A stretch of DNA of 64,000 nt from Streptococcus sp. k-402 (GTDB taxonomy: Bacteria > Bacillota > Bacilli > Lactobacillales > Streptococcaceae), in contig NZ_VMNB01000003.1 of assembly GCF_013277515.1 (NCBI RefSeq), forward strand, positions 198,230 through 262,229. Direction: 5' to 3'. The stretch's first letter is position 1. The number at the start of each line of letters is the position of its first letter. Below the pieces are notes generated by a model. That model was given only the letters and a program-made list of their open reading frames with translations. It was not told where the DNA came from and did no database searches. Positions 18,567-26,218 of this stretch are shown in pieces. Position numbers and translations under genes: made by a program.

Positions 18567-19130
18567 ATGACAAAACGTTGTTCGTGGGTCAAGATGACCA
18601 ATCCGCTCTACATTGCCTATCATGATGAGGAGTGGGGTCAGCCCCTCCATGATGACCAAGCATTGTTTGAGTTGTTGTGTATGGAAACCTATCAGGCAGG
18701 CCTGTCTTGGGAAACGGTGCTCAACAAACGTCAAGCTTTCCGAGAAGCCTTTCATGGTTATCAAATTCACTCAGTCGCAGAGATGACCGACACCGAACTG
18801 GAAGACTTGCTGGATAATCCAGCCATCATTCGAAATAGAGCCAAGATTTTTGCTACACGCGCTAACGCCCAAGCCTTTCTACGATTACAGGTAGAGTATG
18901 GTTCTTTTGATAGCTATCTCTGGTCTTTCGTTGAGAGAAAAACTATCGTCAATGATGTTCCCGACTACCGCCAAGCCCCAGCTAAAACACCCTTGTCTGA
19001 GAAATTAGCCAAAGATCTCAAAAAACGAGGTTTCAAGTTCACAGGCCCAGTCGCTGTCTTGTCTTTTCTACAAGCAGCAGGGCTAGTTGATGACCATGAG
19101 AATGATTGTGAGTGGAAAAGCGGTCACTAG
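18567..19130 (+). CDS. tag: DNA-3-methyladenine glycosylase I
   Basis: The 187-residue protein matches the Tag family (RCSWVKMTNPLYIAYHDEEWG at the start, ELLCMETYQAGLSWETVLNK, and zinc ligands including Cys4, His17 and the C-terminal His and Cys in DDHENDCEW). Tag removes 3-methyladenine from alkylated DNA. It starts 9 bases after ruvA. Confidence 0.94.
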   Translation: MTKRCSWVKMTNPLYIAYHDEEWGQPLHDDQALFELLCMETYQAGLSWETVLNKRQAFREAFHGYQIHSVAEMTDTELEDLLDNPAIIRNRAKIFATRANAQAFLRLQVEYGSFDSYLWSFVERKTIVNDVPDYRQAPAKTPLSEKLAKDLKKRGFKFTGPVAVLSFLQAAGLVDDHENDCEWKSGH

Positions 19131-19165
19131 TGTGTACAGGTAACTAGCATATCTGAGAATATAGA

Positions 19166-19200
19166 AAAAAGCTGAGAAATTTTTCCCAGCTTTTTATATA
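19166..19200. terminator. Terminator between tag and the convergent SemiSWEET gene
   Basis: AAAGCTGAGAAA pairs imperfectly with TTTCCCAGCTTT, followed by TTTAT. A and T runs on either side allow use on both strands. Confidence 0.7.
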
Positions 19201-19214
19201 TACTATTAGATTGG

Positions 19215-19478
19215 TTAGAGTGAAGTCAGAAAAGTGATTCCACCTAAAATAACACCAGCTGAATTTGGAATGATTAGTATCCAATCCTTCTTAGGTTCCT
19301 TTGTCCATCCATAAATAACCCAGATTAAGCAAGATATTGCAGCTGATAAAGGTTGAAATGGTTGAGCTTTATTTTCCTGTAAATTAGCGATAATTTGAGG
19401 TATGTAGGCAATAAATACTATAATTCCAATAAAGGCACCAATAGAACCTACGATTCGATTAATTTTTTGTTTTGTCAT
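19215..19478 (-). CDS. SemiSWEET-family small transporter
   Basis: The 87-residue protein has three membrane helices with the PQ-loop motif (IAYIPQIIANLQ) in the first and a conserved Trp-Asn region later (SCLIWVIYGW, IPNSAGVILGGITFL). SemiSWEETs dimerise to transport sugars down a gradient. The start MTKQKINR follows TAAAGGAGGTG at ideal spacing; the frame extends 20 codons upstream without need. Confidence 0.85.
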   Translation of the reverse strand: MTKQKINRIVGSIGAFIGIIVFIAYIPQIIANLQENKAQPFQPLSAAISCLIWVIYGWTKEPKKDWILIIPNSAGVILGGITFLTSL

Positions 19479-19583
19479 ATACACCTCCTTTAAAAGGATA
19501 TCATAGAAATTAGCGAAATGCAATAAATTCAGATACAAATTGTAACGAAAACCAATACAAAAGCATAAAAATAGAGAAACTAT

Positions 19584-20618
19584 TTATTTTTTGTTATAGT
19601 CAAAGCGAATGATTTGCTCCTTTGTATCTACATAGGCGTGAACGCCAAAGGGGACAATGGCTCTTGGAGTTGCGTGGCCGACATTCAAATTATAGACAAT
19701 CGGGATATTGCTGTCAATGATATCCAATAGTGCGTCTTTATAGTCGTCATAGAAAGTTTCATCCATAGGTTTCCCGACCAAGAGTCCGCTGATGACCTCA
19801 AATATCCCAGTGTCCTTTAAAGTCTGCAACATCTTTTTGAAATATTCCGGCTCAGGTTTTTCTTCGCTTGTTTCTAGCAAGAGGATTTTTCCTTCCCAGT
19901 CTGACAAGTCAGGGAAAAGTTTGTATTTTTGGCAGAGCTCCGTGCTGTCTGCGTATCGAGAGTTGTCAAAGATATCGTAGAGGGATTCGAGGCAACCACC
20001 GAGGATTTCTCCCTCGAACTGGGCATTTCCTTGTAACAAGTGAAAGCCAGTATTTGTATGATTGATACGAGGTGTTCCTAGAGCCTTGGGACTGAAGTCA
20101 GTTCGTTCCTCATACCAAACGTCACTAGGGCGGATTTCTGAGATTCTTCCAGTCTCAATCAATTCTTTAAAGTAGTGAAGGCTATAGGCTAGCATTTCTT
20201 TGTCTAATTCACAAATGTCCGCTAAAAAGGATTGACCATAAAAAGTCTTGATTCCTAGTTTATGCAACATGAGATGGTTCATGGTTGTATCCGAGAAGCC
20301 AAGAAAAATTTTTTGTTTGATAACCTTTTGTAGTTGGTCATTTTCAAAAAGATAAGGTAGTAGGCGATAGGTATCATCTCCACCGATGGCACATAGGATC
20401 ATATCGATGCTATCATCAGAAAAGGCATGAATCAAGTCCTCTGCACGCGCTTCAGGATGGTCCTTGATAAAGTCTAATCCATTTAGCGAATGGGGCAAAA
20501 AGATAGGATTGAGTCCCAGGTCCTTGAGACGTTGGACACCCAAGTCCACTTCGTGTTTGACAAAGTTCTCTCCGATAATGCCACTAGATAAACTAACAAT
20601 ACCAATAGTAGAAATCAT
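19584..20618 (-). CDS. Peptidase S66 family LD-carboxypeptidase (MccF-like)
   Basis: The 344-residue protein has the S66 layout: IVSLSSGIIGE near the start, a nucleophile-elbow region (ILCAIGGDDTYRLLPYL, KIFLGFSDTTMNHLML) and GGCLESLYDI and NVGHATPRAIVPFG blocks, the latter holding the catalytic His. Family members cleave LD-peptide bonds in muropeptides or detoxify microcin C-like compounds. Which applies cannot be told from sequence alone. It is preceded on its strand by AGGAGG. Confidence 0.85.
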   Translation of the reverse strand: MISTIGIVSLSSGIIGENFVKHEVDLGVQRLKDLGLNPIFLPHSLNGLDFIKDHPEARAEDLIHAFSDDSIDMILCAIGGDDTYRLLPYLFENDQLQKVIKQKIFLGFSDTTMNHLMLHKLGIKTFYGQSFLADICELDKEMLAYSLHYFKELIETGRISEIRPSDVWYEERTDFSPKALGTPRINHTNTGFHLLQGNAQFEGEILGGCLESLYDIFDNSRYADSTELCQKYKLFPDLSDWEGKILLLETSEEKPEPEYFKKMLQTLKDTGIFEVISGLLVGKPMDETFYDDYKDALLDIIDSNIPIVYNLNVGHATPRAIVPFGVHAYVDTKEQIIRFDYNKK

Positions 20619-20722
20619 ATTTTATCCTCCTGGAAATAGATTGAGCCTATTTTATCACAAAAGATTAGATAGAGCTATGTGGGATGTCAGAAGAATTCTT
20701 TAAAATCAAAAAAGTAAGTGAA

Positions 20723-20756
20723 AAAGCAACCGCACCTGCAGTTGCTTTTATGATTC
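20723..20756 (-). terminator. Terminator of the corA-DUF1129 operon
   Basis: On the minus strand AAAAGCAACTG pairs with CGGTTGCTTTTT around a short loop, with the T run in the right direction for the genes to the right. Confidence 0.75.
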
Positions 20757-20759
20757 TTC

Positions 20760-21437
20760 TTAATAGCGTGTTGGTCCTGCACTTGCGCTACGGATATTCA
20801 AGCGTTTCTTGAGATAGAAGCGAAGAGCTAGGAGGGCTGCTCCGATAATAGCCAGTGGCAATGGAGCAAGTACTGGGTTAAGGCTAGCTGGTAGGAAGCT
20901 TGTTGCAAAGAAGACAAGCAGCCAAAGGAACATAGAAGCTAGGATAACCAGTACAGATTTCCAGAAAGGTGGACGTTGGCTGCGGTCCATATCTGGTCCA
21001 TAGTATTGGTAAACAAAGTAGTACATCAAGTAGAAGGCAAATCCACCAACCAGTCCAACTAATAGGAGAGTGACAAATCCATAGCCGAAAGCTTGATCTG
21101 CCGCAAAGAAGGTTGTGAGGGCGCTGACAAGGGCAAAGAGGCTAGTGATGAAAAGAGCTGAGTCCATAATCATGAGTTTCGGATCATCATTTTCTTTTGG
21201 ATGCTCTTTTTCATATTGCTCCTTAACAGTGAAGCTATGAGCCCAGTGAGTGGGTGCACCATAGAGGGAACGAGCAGTCGTACCCTTGGCTTGCTCTTCA
21301 AGGATTTGGGGAATAACTTCCTCAAAAATAGCCTTGATTTCAGCGTCTGTTTTCCCATCTTTGATGAATTGTTGGGTAGCGATGTGGACAAACTCTTGGT
21401 TTTTCTTGGTTAATTTTTGTAGATCAATCTGAGACAT
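20760..21437 (-). CDS. DUF1129 membrane protein
   Basis: The 225-residue protein has a soluble N-terminal helical region (residues 1-90, rich in Lys and Glu) and four membrane helices. This is the DUF1129 layout. The family has no assigned function. The start MSQIDLQK follows GAGGAG. It is downstream of corA in the same operon with an 11-base gap, so it may accompany magnesium transport. Confidence 0.8.
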   Translation of the reverse strand: MSQIDLQKLTKKNQEFVHIATQQFIKDGKTDAEIKAIFEEVIPQILEEQAKGTTARSLYGAPTHWAHSFTVKEQYEKEHPKENDDPKLMIMDSALFITSLFALVSALTTFFAADQAFGYGFVTLLLVGLVGGFAFYLMYYFVYQYYGPDMDRSQRPPFWKSVLVILASMFLWLLVFFATSFLPASLNPVLAPLPLAIIGAALLALRFYLKKRLNIRSASAGPTRY

Positions 21438-21448
21438 AGGAACTCCTC

Positions 21449-22393
21449 TTAGAACCATTTTTTATGGATGAGATAGAGAGTGAGCGAGACACTCATAGCA
21501 AAAGCGATAAAGACGATTAACCAGAAGGCATTCGGCTCGCCGTTTAGGGGGATTTCATTATCCTTAAAGTTCATCCCGTAGGCAGAAAAGACCATGGTTG
21601 GGATGGACATGACGATGGTCACAAGGGCCAAGGTTTTCATGATGTTGTTCTGGTTGTTGGAAATGATAGAGGCGAAGGTCTCTGTCATAGAATGCAAGAC
21701 GTTTCCATAAATGTCTGCCATCTCGATGGCCTGTTGGGTTTCAATCAGGGTGTCTTCAAGCAGGTCTTCGTCTTCAAGGTATTTCTTGATATTGCTGGTT
21801 GAGCTGGTTAATTTCTTAATCACGCGCTCATTTGTTTTGAGGGAGGCCTTGAAATAGACGATGGTTTTTTCCAATTCCATGAGCTCAATCAATTCTTCAT
21901 TACGAGTTGATTGATGCAGTTGACTTTCGATTTGTTCACTCTTACGGTCAATCGAACGAAGGGCTGTTAGGTAAAGTTCTGCATTGCGATAGAGAATCTG
22001 GAAGATAAAACGTGAGCGCATGAAGGTATAGAAATTACGCAAGCGACGGTTGATAAAGACATCGAGGACCGGTAATGGTTCCAAACAAGTAGTGATAATG
22101 GTTTCCTCAGTGATGATAATACCAAGCGGGATGGTGACGTAGTAGGTGCGGTTATTTCTTTCTTCTGTGACCGGCACGTCCACGATGATCAAAGTATACT
22201 CATCTTCGATGGTAATACGAGACATTTCTTCCGCATCGAGTGGTGCACGAAGGTCGGCAATATCGATATCGAAGGCGTTGGCGATTTCGAGTGATTCATT
22301 TTGAGTCGGATTAACGAGATTGATCCAAGTACCCGGTTCAAGCGTATCGATCTCTTTAAATTCAGTTGTTGTAGAGAGAAAAACTTGTTTCAT
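21449..22393 (-). CDS. corA: CorA-family magnesium transporter
   Basis: The 314-residue protein has a long cytoplasmic helical funnel and two C-terminal membrane helices, with the signature YGMNF at the end of the first. The periplasmic loop after it is acidic (KDNEIPLNGEPNAF). CorA channels carry Mg2+ and sometimes Co2+ or Ni2+. AGAAAGGAT precedes the ATG. The phage-satellite island has inserted 44 bases upstream, inside its promoter (see 22438-22465). Confidence 0.92.
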   Translation of the reverse strand: MKQVFLSTTTEFKEIDTLEPGTWINLVNPTQNESLEIANAFDIDIADLRAPLDAEEMSRITIEDEYTLIIVDVPVTEERNNRTYYVTIPLGIIITEETIITTCLEPLPVLDVFINRRLRNFYTFMRSRFIFQILYRNAELYLTALRSIDRKSEQIESQLHQSTRNEELIELMELEKTIVYFKASLKTNERVIKKLTSSTSNIKKYLEDEDLLEDTLIETQQAIEMADIYGNVLHSMTETFASIISNNQNNIMKTLALVTIVMSIPTMVFSAYGMNFKDNEIPLNGEPNAFWLIVFIAFAMSVSLTLYLIHKKWF

Positions 22394-22436
22394 ATCCCTT
22401 ATCCTTTCTCATTTTTCAGATTTTTTCACACCGTAC

Positions 22437-22461
22437 TATTATACTACAAATTCAGCCTTTT
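22437..22461. other. attL core, 25-bp direct repeat
   Basis: The 25-bp sequence starting TATTATACTACAAATT and ending CAGCCTTTT is repeated perfectly at 33346-33370. The bases on either side differ between copies. The integrase gene lies just inside this end. These features identify the attachment site of an integrated island. Confidence 0.92.
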
Positions 22462-22465
22462 TCAA
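22438..22465 (-). promoter_or_regulatory. corA promoter built across the island junction
   Basis: On the minus strand TTGAAA (22460-22465) and TATAAT (22438-22443) are spaced by 16 bases upstream of corA. The -10 lies inside the attachment core, while four of six bases of the -35 lie in the island. Confidence 0.65.
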
Positions 22466-22531
22466 AATAAATCTAACAAAAAACCTGTTGCTATTGGATT
22501 TTTACTTTGTATTGAAATGTTGATTTTTAAA

Positions 22532-22548
22532 TTTGCTCCCCTTTTTGC
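22532..22548 (+). repeat. 17-bp terminal repeat, left copy
   Basis: TTTGCTCCCCTTTTTGC occurs here and at 33223-33239, both in direct orientation and near the two island ends. It is a candidate integrase arm-type binding site. A second GCTCCC follows immediately. Confidence 0.6.
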
Positions 22549-22553
22549 TCCCT

Positions 22554-23720
22554 CTATAGTGCTTTTAGTGCAGTTTCGTAGAATGATACTGCTTTTTTTG
22601 CGTTCTCTTTTGAGAGGTGGCTATATATATCCATGGTCATTGATAAAGTGGAATGACCTAGGCGGTACTGGAGTTCTTTGTATGGTATTCCAGAGTTAAG
22701 CAAGAGACTAGCGTGAGTGTGACGGAATCCGTGAAATCCAATGTTAGGAACATCAGCACGCTTAAAATGTGTTTGCAATCTTCTTTTAAGTCTTGAACTG
22801 CTAGGATACTCATGAATGAAATCAGAAAATACCACGCTTTCACGTTGCCCTATCTTCCAGGCCTCTTTAGTTTGGCGTAGCTTGTATTGTTTCAGCATGC
22901 TAACAGTCGCTTGATCTATATCTATATCCCGATAACTAGCCTTAGATTTTGGGCTATTGATTTCTAGATCCCGATTTAGTGTTTTGGTAATATGCACAAC
23001 GGCATTATCTAAGTCTATATCAGACCAGGAAAGAGCTAAAGCTTCATTGATACGGCAACCAGTAGCCAATAGGAACTTATAGAGCGTTGTCTCATAGTAG
23101 TAACGATATCTATCGCTATCTAAATTATCGAGATAACCAAGAAACTTTTTTAGTTCTTGATTTTCAAAGTGTTTTACCTTTTGGCGCTTTGCTTTCTGAG
23201 TGTTACGAGGTAAAACAACATCACGCGCAGGATTGGACGGTATAGCTTGCATGGTTACGCCATACTGTAAGATACGTTTGTTTAAAGCATGTATCTTGTC
23301 ATAGTGTAGAAAAGCCCCTTTTTCCCCTCTATTGGTCTTGTCAGCAAGTTCGTTGATAATTGACTGGATAAGTGGAGTAGTGAGCTTATCGAGCTTATAA
23401 GCCCCAAAAATAGGCAATATATGATTATCAATTAACTTTCTAACATTGCCTTGAGTGTTTGGCTTAACCGTATTCTTATAACTTTCTAACCAGAGATTGG
23501 CTAATTCTTGATAGTTTTTTATGGTGCTAGCCTTTTGTCTAGTAGATCCTGCTTTCTGAAAAGCAATTTTTTCTTGAGTGGCTTTCTGCTTAACTTCCTT
23601 TTGTGTCCGCCCCGTTACCTTAGTTTTGACTTTCTTTCCTGTAACCTGGTCAACTCCTAGATATACATTAGCACGGTAAACTTTGCTACCGTCTTTTTTT
23701 ATAACTTCAGTTATTTGCAT
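22554..23720 (-). CDS. int: Tyrosine-recombinase integrase of the island
   Basis: The 388-residue integrase has an N-terminal arm-binding domain (residues 1-60, YRANVYLGVDQVTGKKVKTKV), a SAM-like core-binding domain (70-170) and a catalytic domain with Arg in TGCRINEALALSW, HGFRHTHASLLL, LGHSTLSMTMDIYSH (last Tyr the nucleophile). It acts at the repeats that bound the element. It is transcribed toward the nearby attL, as usual in PICIs, and is preceded by AGAAAGGTT. Confidence 0.94.
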   Translation of the reverse strand: MQITEVIKKDGSKVYRANVYLGVDQVTGKKVKTKVTGRTQKEVKQKATQEKIAFQKAGSTRQKASTIKNYQELANLWLESYKNTVKPNTQGNVRKLIDNHILPIFGAYKLDKLTTPLIQSIINELADKTNRGEKGAFLHYDKIHALNKRILQYGVTMQAIPSNPARDVVLPRNTQKAKRQKVKHFENQELKKFLGYLDNLDSDRYRYYYETTLYKFLLATGCRINEALALSWSDIDLDNAVVHITKTLNRDLEINSPKSKASYRDIDIDQATVSMLKQYKLRQTKEAWKIGQRESVVFSDFIHEYPSSSRLKRRLQTHFKRADVPNIGFHGFRHTHASLLLNSGIPYKELQYRLGHSTLSMTMDIYSHLSKENAKKAVSFYETALKAL

Positions 23721-23746
23721 GTTTTAAACCTTTCTAAAATACATCA

Positions 23747-23775
23747 GCAGGCAAGCCATTATCAAAAAGGTTTTA
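23747..23775 (+). repeat. 29-bp repeat, copy 1 (upstream of int)
   Basis: The segment GCAGGCAAGCCATTATCAAA and the following AAGGTTTTA match 26922-26950 at 27 of 29 positions. The first nine bases also occur inverted at 33178-33186. Confidence 0.65.
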
Positions 23776-23860
23776 TATCATGCTAGGGGCTACGAGAACC
23801 CCCTTATTTTCGTTTTTGAATAGTCAGACGGTAAATAATACCAGAGTAGGAAACAAGGCG

Positions 23861-23883
23861 GATATGGGGCTTATATGGGCTTG
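23861..23883 (+). repeat. 23-bp direct repeat flanking rhuM, copy 1
   Basis: GATATGGGGCTTATATGGGC followed by TTG matches 24970-24992 with one mismatch. The pair brackets the rhuM gene and its promoter. Confidence 0.7.
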
Positions 23884-23905
23884 TTTATAGTAAACAGGCC
23901 TGTAT

Positions 23906-24910
23906 TTAAAGTTTTTTGTCGTCAGTTAGCTGTCTTAAAGTTTTTTCAAAGTCCGAGTTTATCTTTTGAGTTTTGTTGAATAGTTGGTATTCTGCTTTTG
24001 CTTTATCTTTCGCAACCTTGGAAGTGATTTTCCCATGACCTTCTAAAATATCGTATTCTTGGAAAGTCAAAAAGCGGTCAATGCTTTGGGCTAGTTGTTG
24101 CATTGTCTGAGCTTTTCGCTGTTCTATCTGTCTTTCCAGATAATCAAAATAGCTAGATATTCCTCTTTCAAGGGAGCGGATTTCTGTTTCTGAAAGGTAA
24201 TTCTTTGCTATTTGGGTATCTGCTTGCAGTATGCGACCGTTAGGGGAGTTTTTCCATGTTGTAAGTCCCATGTTGTCTTTTGTATGGTCAGCTTTCGTGT
24301 AGATAATTTCCGCAGCAGTTTGGCCAGTGATTGCATAATGAAACTTATTCTGTACATCAGCATAGAATTGCTTAGTCAACGTACTTTGTGGATCATAGTC
24401 GATAGAGATTTCTGCAAAAATATCTGTAATCTGCAACCATATACGACGCTCACTAGCTCGGATAGAACGCACGCGCTCCAAGAGCTCACGGAAATAGTCT
24501 TTTTCTAGCAAGTTTTCGCCTTGTTTCAGACGGTTGTCATCCATGGCGAACCCTTTTATCATGTACTCACGAAGTACTGAAGTAGCCCACTGTCTAAACC
24601 GCGTGGCTTTTTGAGAATTGACACGGTAACCAACTGAAATGATGGCGTCAAGATTGTAGAAATCAACTTGGCGGACAACTTCACGACTACCCTCTATTTG
24701 AACTGTTTCCATTTTGGAAATAGTTGCTTTTTCTTCTAATTCGCCCTCTTCAAAGATATTTTTTAGGTGTTTACTGATTGCAGGAACACCGACGTCAAAA
24801 AGTCTAGCCATTTCTTTCTGACTAGCCCAAATCGTTTCGCCTTTGATGATGACACTAGCTGTCTCGCTATCGTTATCAGCAGTATAGATTAAGAATTGTA
24901 ATTCGTTCAT
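23906..24910 (-). CDS. rhuM: RhuM-family protein (island accessory gene)
   Basis: The 334-residue protein matches the RhuM virulence-protein family: a winged-helix-like N-terminal part (WASQKEMARLFDVGVPAISK, residues about 30-50), the block VDFYNLDAIISVGYRVNSQK and the conserved FRQWATSVLREYMIKGFAMD. RhuM was first noted on a Salmonella island and its activity is unknown. The start MNELQFLIYT follows GAAAGGAT; the longer frame to 24961 has no ribosome site. It sits between integrase and repressor, a common cargo site in islands, and is bracketed by direct repeats. An anti-phage role is possible but unproven. Confidence 0.82.
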   Translation of the reverse strand: MNELQFLIYTADNDSETASVIIKGETIWASQKEMARLFDVGVPAISKHLKNIFEEGELEEKATISKMETVQIEGSREVVRQVDFYNLDAIISVGYRVNSQKATRFRQWATSVLREYMIKGFAMDDNRLKQGENLLEKDYFRELLERVRSIRASERRIWLQITDIFAEISIDYDPQSTLTKQFYADVQNKFHYAITGQTAAEIIYTKADHTKDNMGLTTWKNSPNGRILQADTQIAKNYLSETEIRSLERGISSYFDYLERQIEQRKAQTMQQLAQSIDRFLTFQEYDILEGHGKITSKVAKDKAKAEYQLFNKTQKINSDFEKTLRQLTDDKKL

Positions 24911-24969
24911 GAGATCCTTTCTAAAATATTGTAAGTGGTTGACATTTGTTGACATCAACAAAATTAGTA

Positions 24970-24992
24970 GATATGGGGCTTATATTGGCTTG
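24970..24992 (+). repeat. 23-bp direct repeat flanking rhuM, copy 2
   Basis: GATATGGGGCTTATATTGGC followed by TTG; one mismatch to 23861-23883. Together with the first copy it defines a cassette of about 1.1 kb. Confidence 0.7.
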
Positions 24993-25015
24993 AAGCTCGA
25001 ACGAACCACGAGAAT

Positions 25016-25053
25016 CCACGCGCTTCAGGATTGTTGAACATTGTGGCGCGTGG
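25016..25053. repeat. GC-rich 8-bp inverted repeat
   Basis: CCACGCGC and GCGCGTGG are perfect complements separated by 22 bases in an AT-rich setting. CCACGCGCTTCA recurs at 33106-33117 near the other end of the island. Confidence 0.55.
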
Positions 25054-25085
25054 GTATGGTGTAAGTCGCTTTTTAAATGCAAGAG

Positions 25086-25222
25086 TGGTATAATGATGTT
25101 GTAATCATCTTATCGGGAGCGTCCTCTATAGTGTGTAGAGAGTTAACACCAGCTCCATCTGGTTCAATTAGGTTGATTATATTAGGTTGGTTAAAGGTAA
25201 GGGTATTGACTTACCTTTTTTT
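25086..25222 (+). ncRNA. Candidate structured small RNA of the island
   Basis: An extended -10 (TGGTATAAT, 25086-25094) is followed by three small hairpins: CTCTA/TAGAG near 25131, ACCAG/CTGGT near 25150, and AGGTAAG/CTTACCT ending in seven T residues at about 25222. There is no good reading frame. The RNA would be about 120 bases and ends just past the 3' end of the convergent repressor gene. No -35 box is clear. Confidence 0.4.
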
Positions 25223-25233
25223 GTTGCTATTGT

Positions 25234-25860
25234 TCAATTCTCTTGGCTTTGCTTGAATTTTTCTAACTCTTTTAGATAGTCTTCTGCCCAAATCCCCGTT
25301 TTTTGATATCGGTCAATTCTGTCTATATATCTTCGATTAAAGTTAGCTTCAATTTCCAAATCCATGATCATATCCATATTATTCTCTGTATAGTCAAGAC
25401 TAGAAATATATTCTTCTAAGAAATTGGCCTGTGATTCGTAGAATTTTTTCATACCGTTTAAATCCTTAACAGGAATAGGATTTCGGAGATTATAGTTATA
25501 TAGATTTATAATATCATTCAAGTCTAATCGAATAAAAAATGCACTATCGATAGCTTGTTTGGTATTTTCAAAAGCTTCTTCATCGAGCTCTTCTCTAGTT
25601 TTTTCCATGTAATCTAGGATATAGTCCCAGTTATATCGACTTCTAGCAGAACTGCCATATAATAGTTGCTCAACGCTAAGATTTCCTAGTTTTGCTATTT
25701 TTAACAAATTTTCTTTGTTAGGCAAATTACGCCCCTTTTCCCAATTATTAACAGTCCCCTTACTGGTATTAAATGCTTTACCAAATTCCTCCATAGTTGC
25801 ACCTTGATCAAGCCTAATACTTTTAATTCGGTTTCCTACTTCAATATTATTCACTTCCAT
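25234..25860 (-). CDS. Island master repressor (Stl/CI-like, XRE HTH)
   Basis: The 208-residue protein has an N-terminal XRE helix-turn-helix (residues 10-65: RIKSIRLDQGATMEEFGKAF, TVNNWEKGRNLPNKENLLKI). The C-terminal region is helical and acidic. There is no LexA-type Ala-Gly/Ser-Lys peptidase, so it should not be cleaved during SOS. That fits Stl-type repressors, which are lifted by a helper-phage protein. It is divergent from the Cro-like gene across 117 bases with promoters on both strands. Confidence 0.83.
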   Translation of the reverse strand: MEVNNIEVGNRIKSIRLDQGATMEEFGKAFNTSKGTVNNWEKGRNLPNKENLLKIAKLGNLSVEQLLYGSSARSRYNWDYILDYMEKTREELDEEAFENTKQAIDSAFFIRLDLNDIINLYNYNLRNPIPVKDLNGMKKFYESQANFLEEYISSLDYTENNMDMIMDLEIEANFNRRYIDRIDRYQKTGIWAEDYLKELEKFKQSQEN

Positions 25861-25879
25861 TTTTTTACCTCGTATTTAA

Positions 25880-25945
25880 ATTATAACTATTTTTTGTTTT
25901 TAAGTAAAGAAAAGTATTGACTTTTTAAAAAATATTGGTTACAAT
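25880..25945. promoter_or_regulatory. Divergent repressor/Cro promoter region
   Basis: Plus strand: TTGACT (25917-25922), 17 bases, TACAAT (25940-25945). Minus strand: TTTACT, 17 bases, TATAAT (plus 25880-25885). This is the genetic switch of the island. Confidence 0.72.
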
Positions 25946-25949
25946 TAAG

Positions 25950-25965
25950 GTATGCAAAAGTAAAG
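25950..25965 (+). repeat. 16-bp repeat, copy 1, at the Cro transcript start
   Basis: GTATGCAAAAGTAAAG begins 5 bases after the -10 box. An identical copy lies at 26189-26204. It is a possible operator. Confidence 0.65.
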
Positions 25966-25977
25966 GAGGTGATGAGA

Positions 25978-26181
25978 TTGCCAAAATATAAAATTAAAGG
26001 CTACAGAAATATGTTGGGGCTAACCCAAGCAGAGCTAGGAAAAAAATTAGGTATGACAAAGCAAACATACTACAACAAAGAAACAGGGCGCTGCTCATTT
26101 ACGGATACTGAGAAAATAGCTTTCAAAAAATTGCTATTACCAATGTTTCCAGATATCACTATTGAAGATATATTTTTTTAA
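25978..26181 (+). CDS. Cro-like XRE regulator
   Basis: The small protein of about 67 residues has a helix-turn-helix (YRNMLGLTQAELGKKLGMTK, then TYYNKETGRCSF). It is the first rightward gene after the switch, as for Cro in phages. A TTG at 25978 is preferred because it lies 8 bases after AAAGGAGG; the ATG at 25972 is only 2 bases after it. Either start gives the same domain. Confidence 0.8.
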   Translation: MPKYKIKGYRNMLGLTQAELGKKLGMTKQTYYNKETGRCSFTDTEKIAFKKLLLPMFPDITIEDIFF

Positions 26182-26188
26182 ACAAAAA

Positions 26189-26204
26189 GTATGCAAAAGT
26201 AAAG
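26189..26204 (+). repeat. 16-bp repeat, copy 2, before the Rha gene
   Basis: This is an identical copy of GTATGCAAAAGTAAAG, 239 bases from the first. Confidence 0.65.
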
Positions 26205-26218
26205 ATTGGAGTAAACCA

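Noticed and set aside
18213..18770. 185-residue minus-strand frame over ruvA and tag
   Set aside because: It is a shadow of two well-supported genes on the other strand and has no ribosome site or family resemblance.
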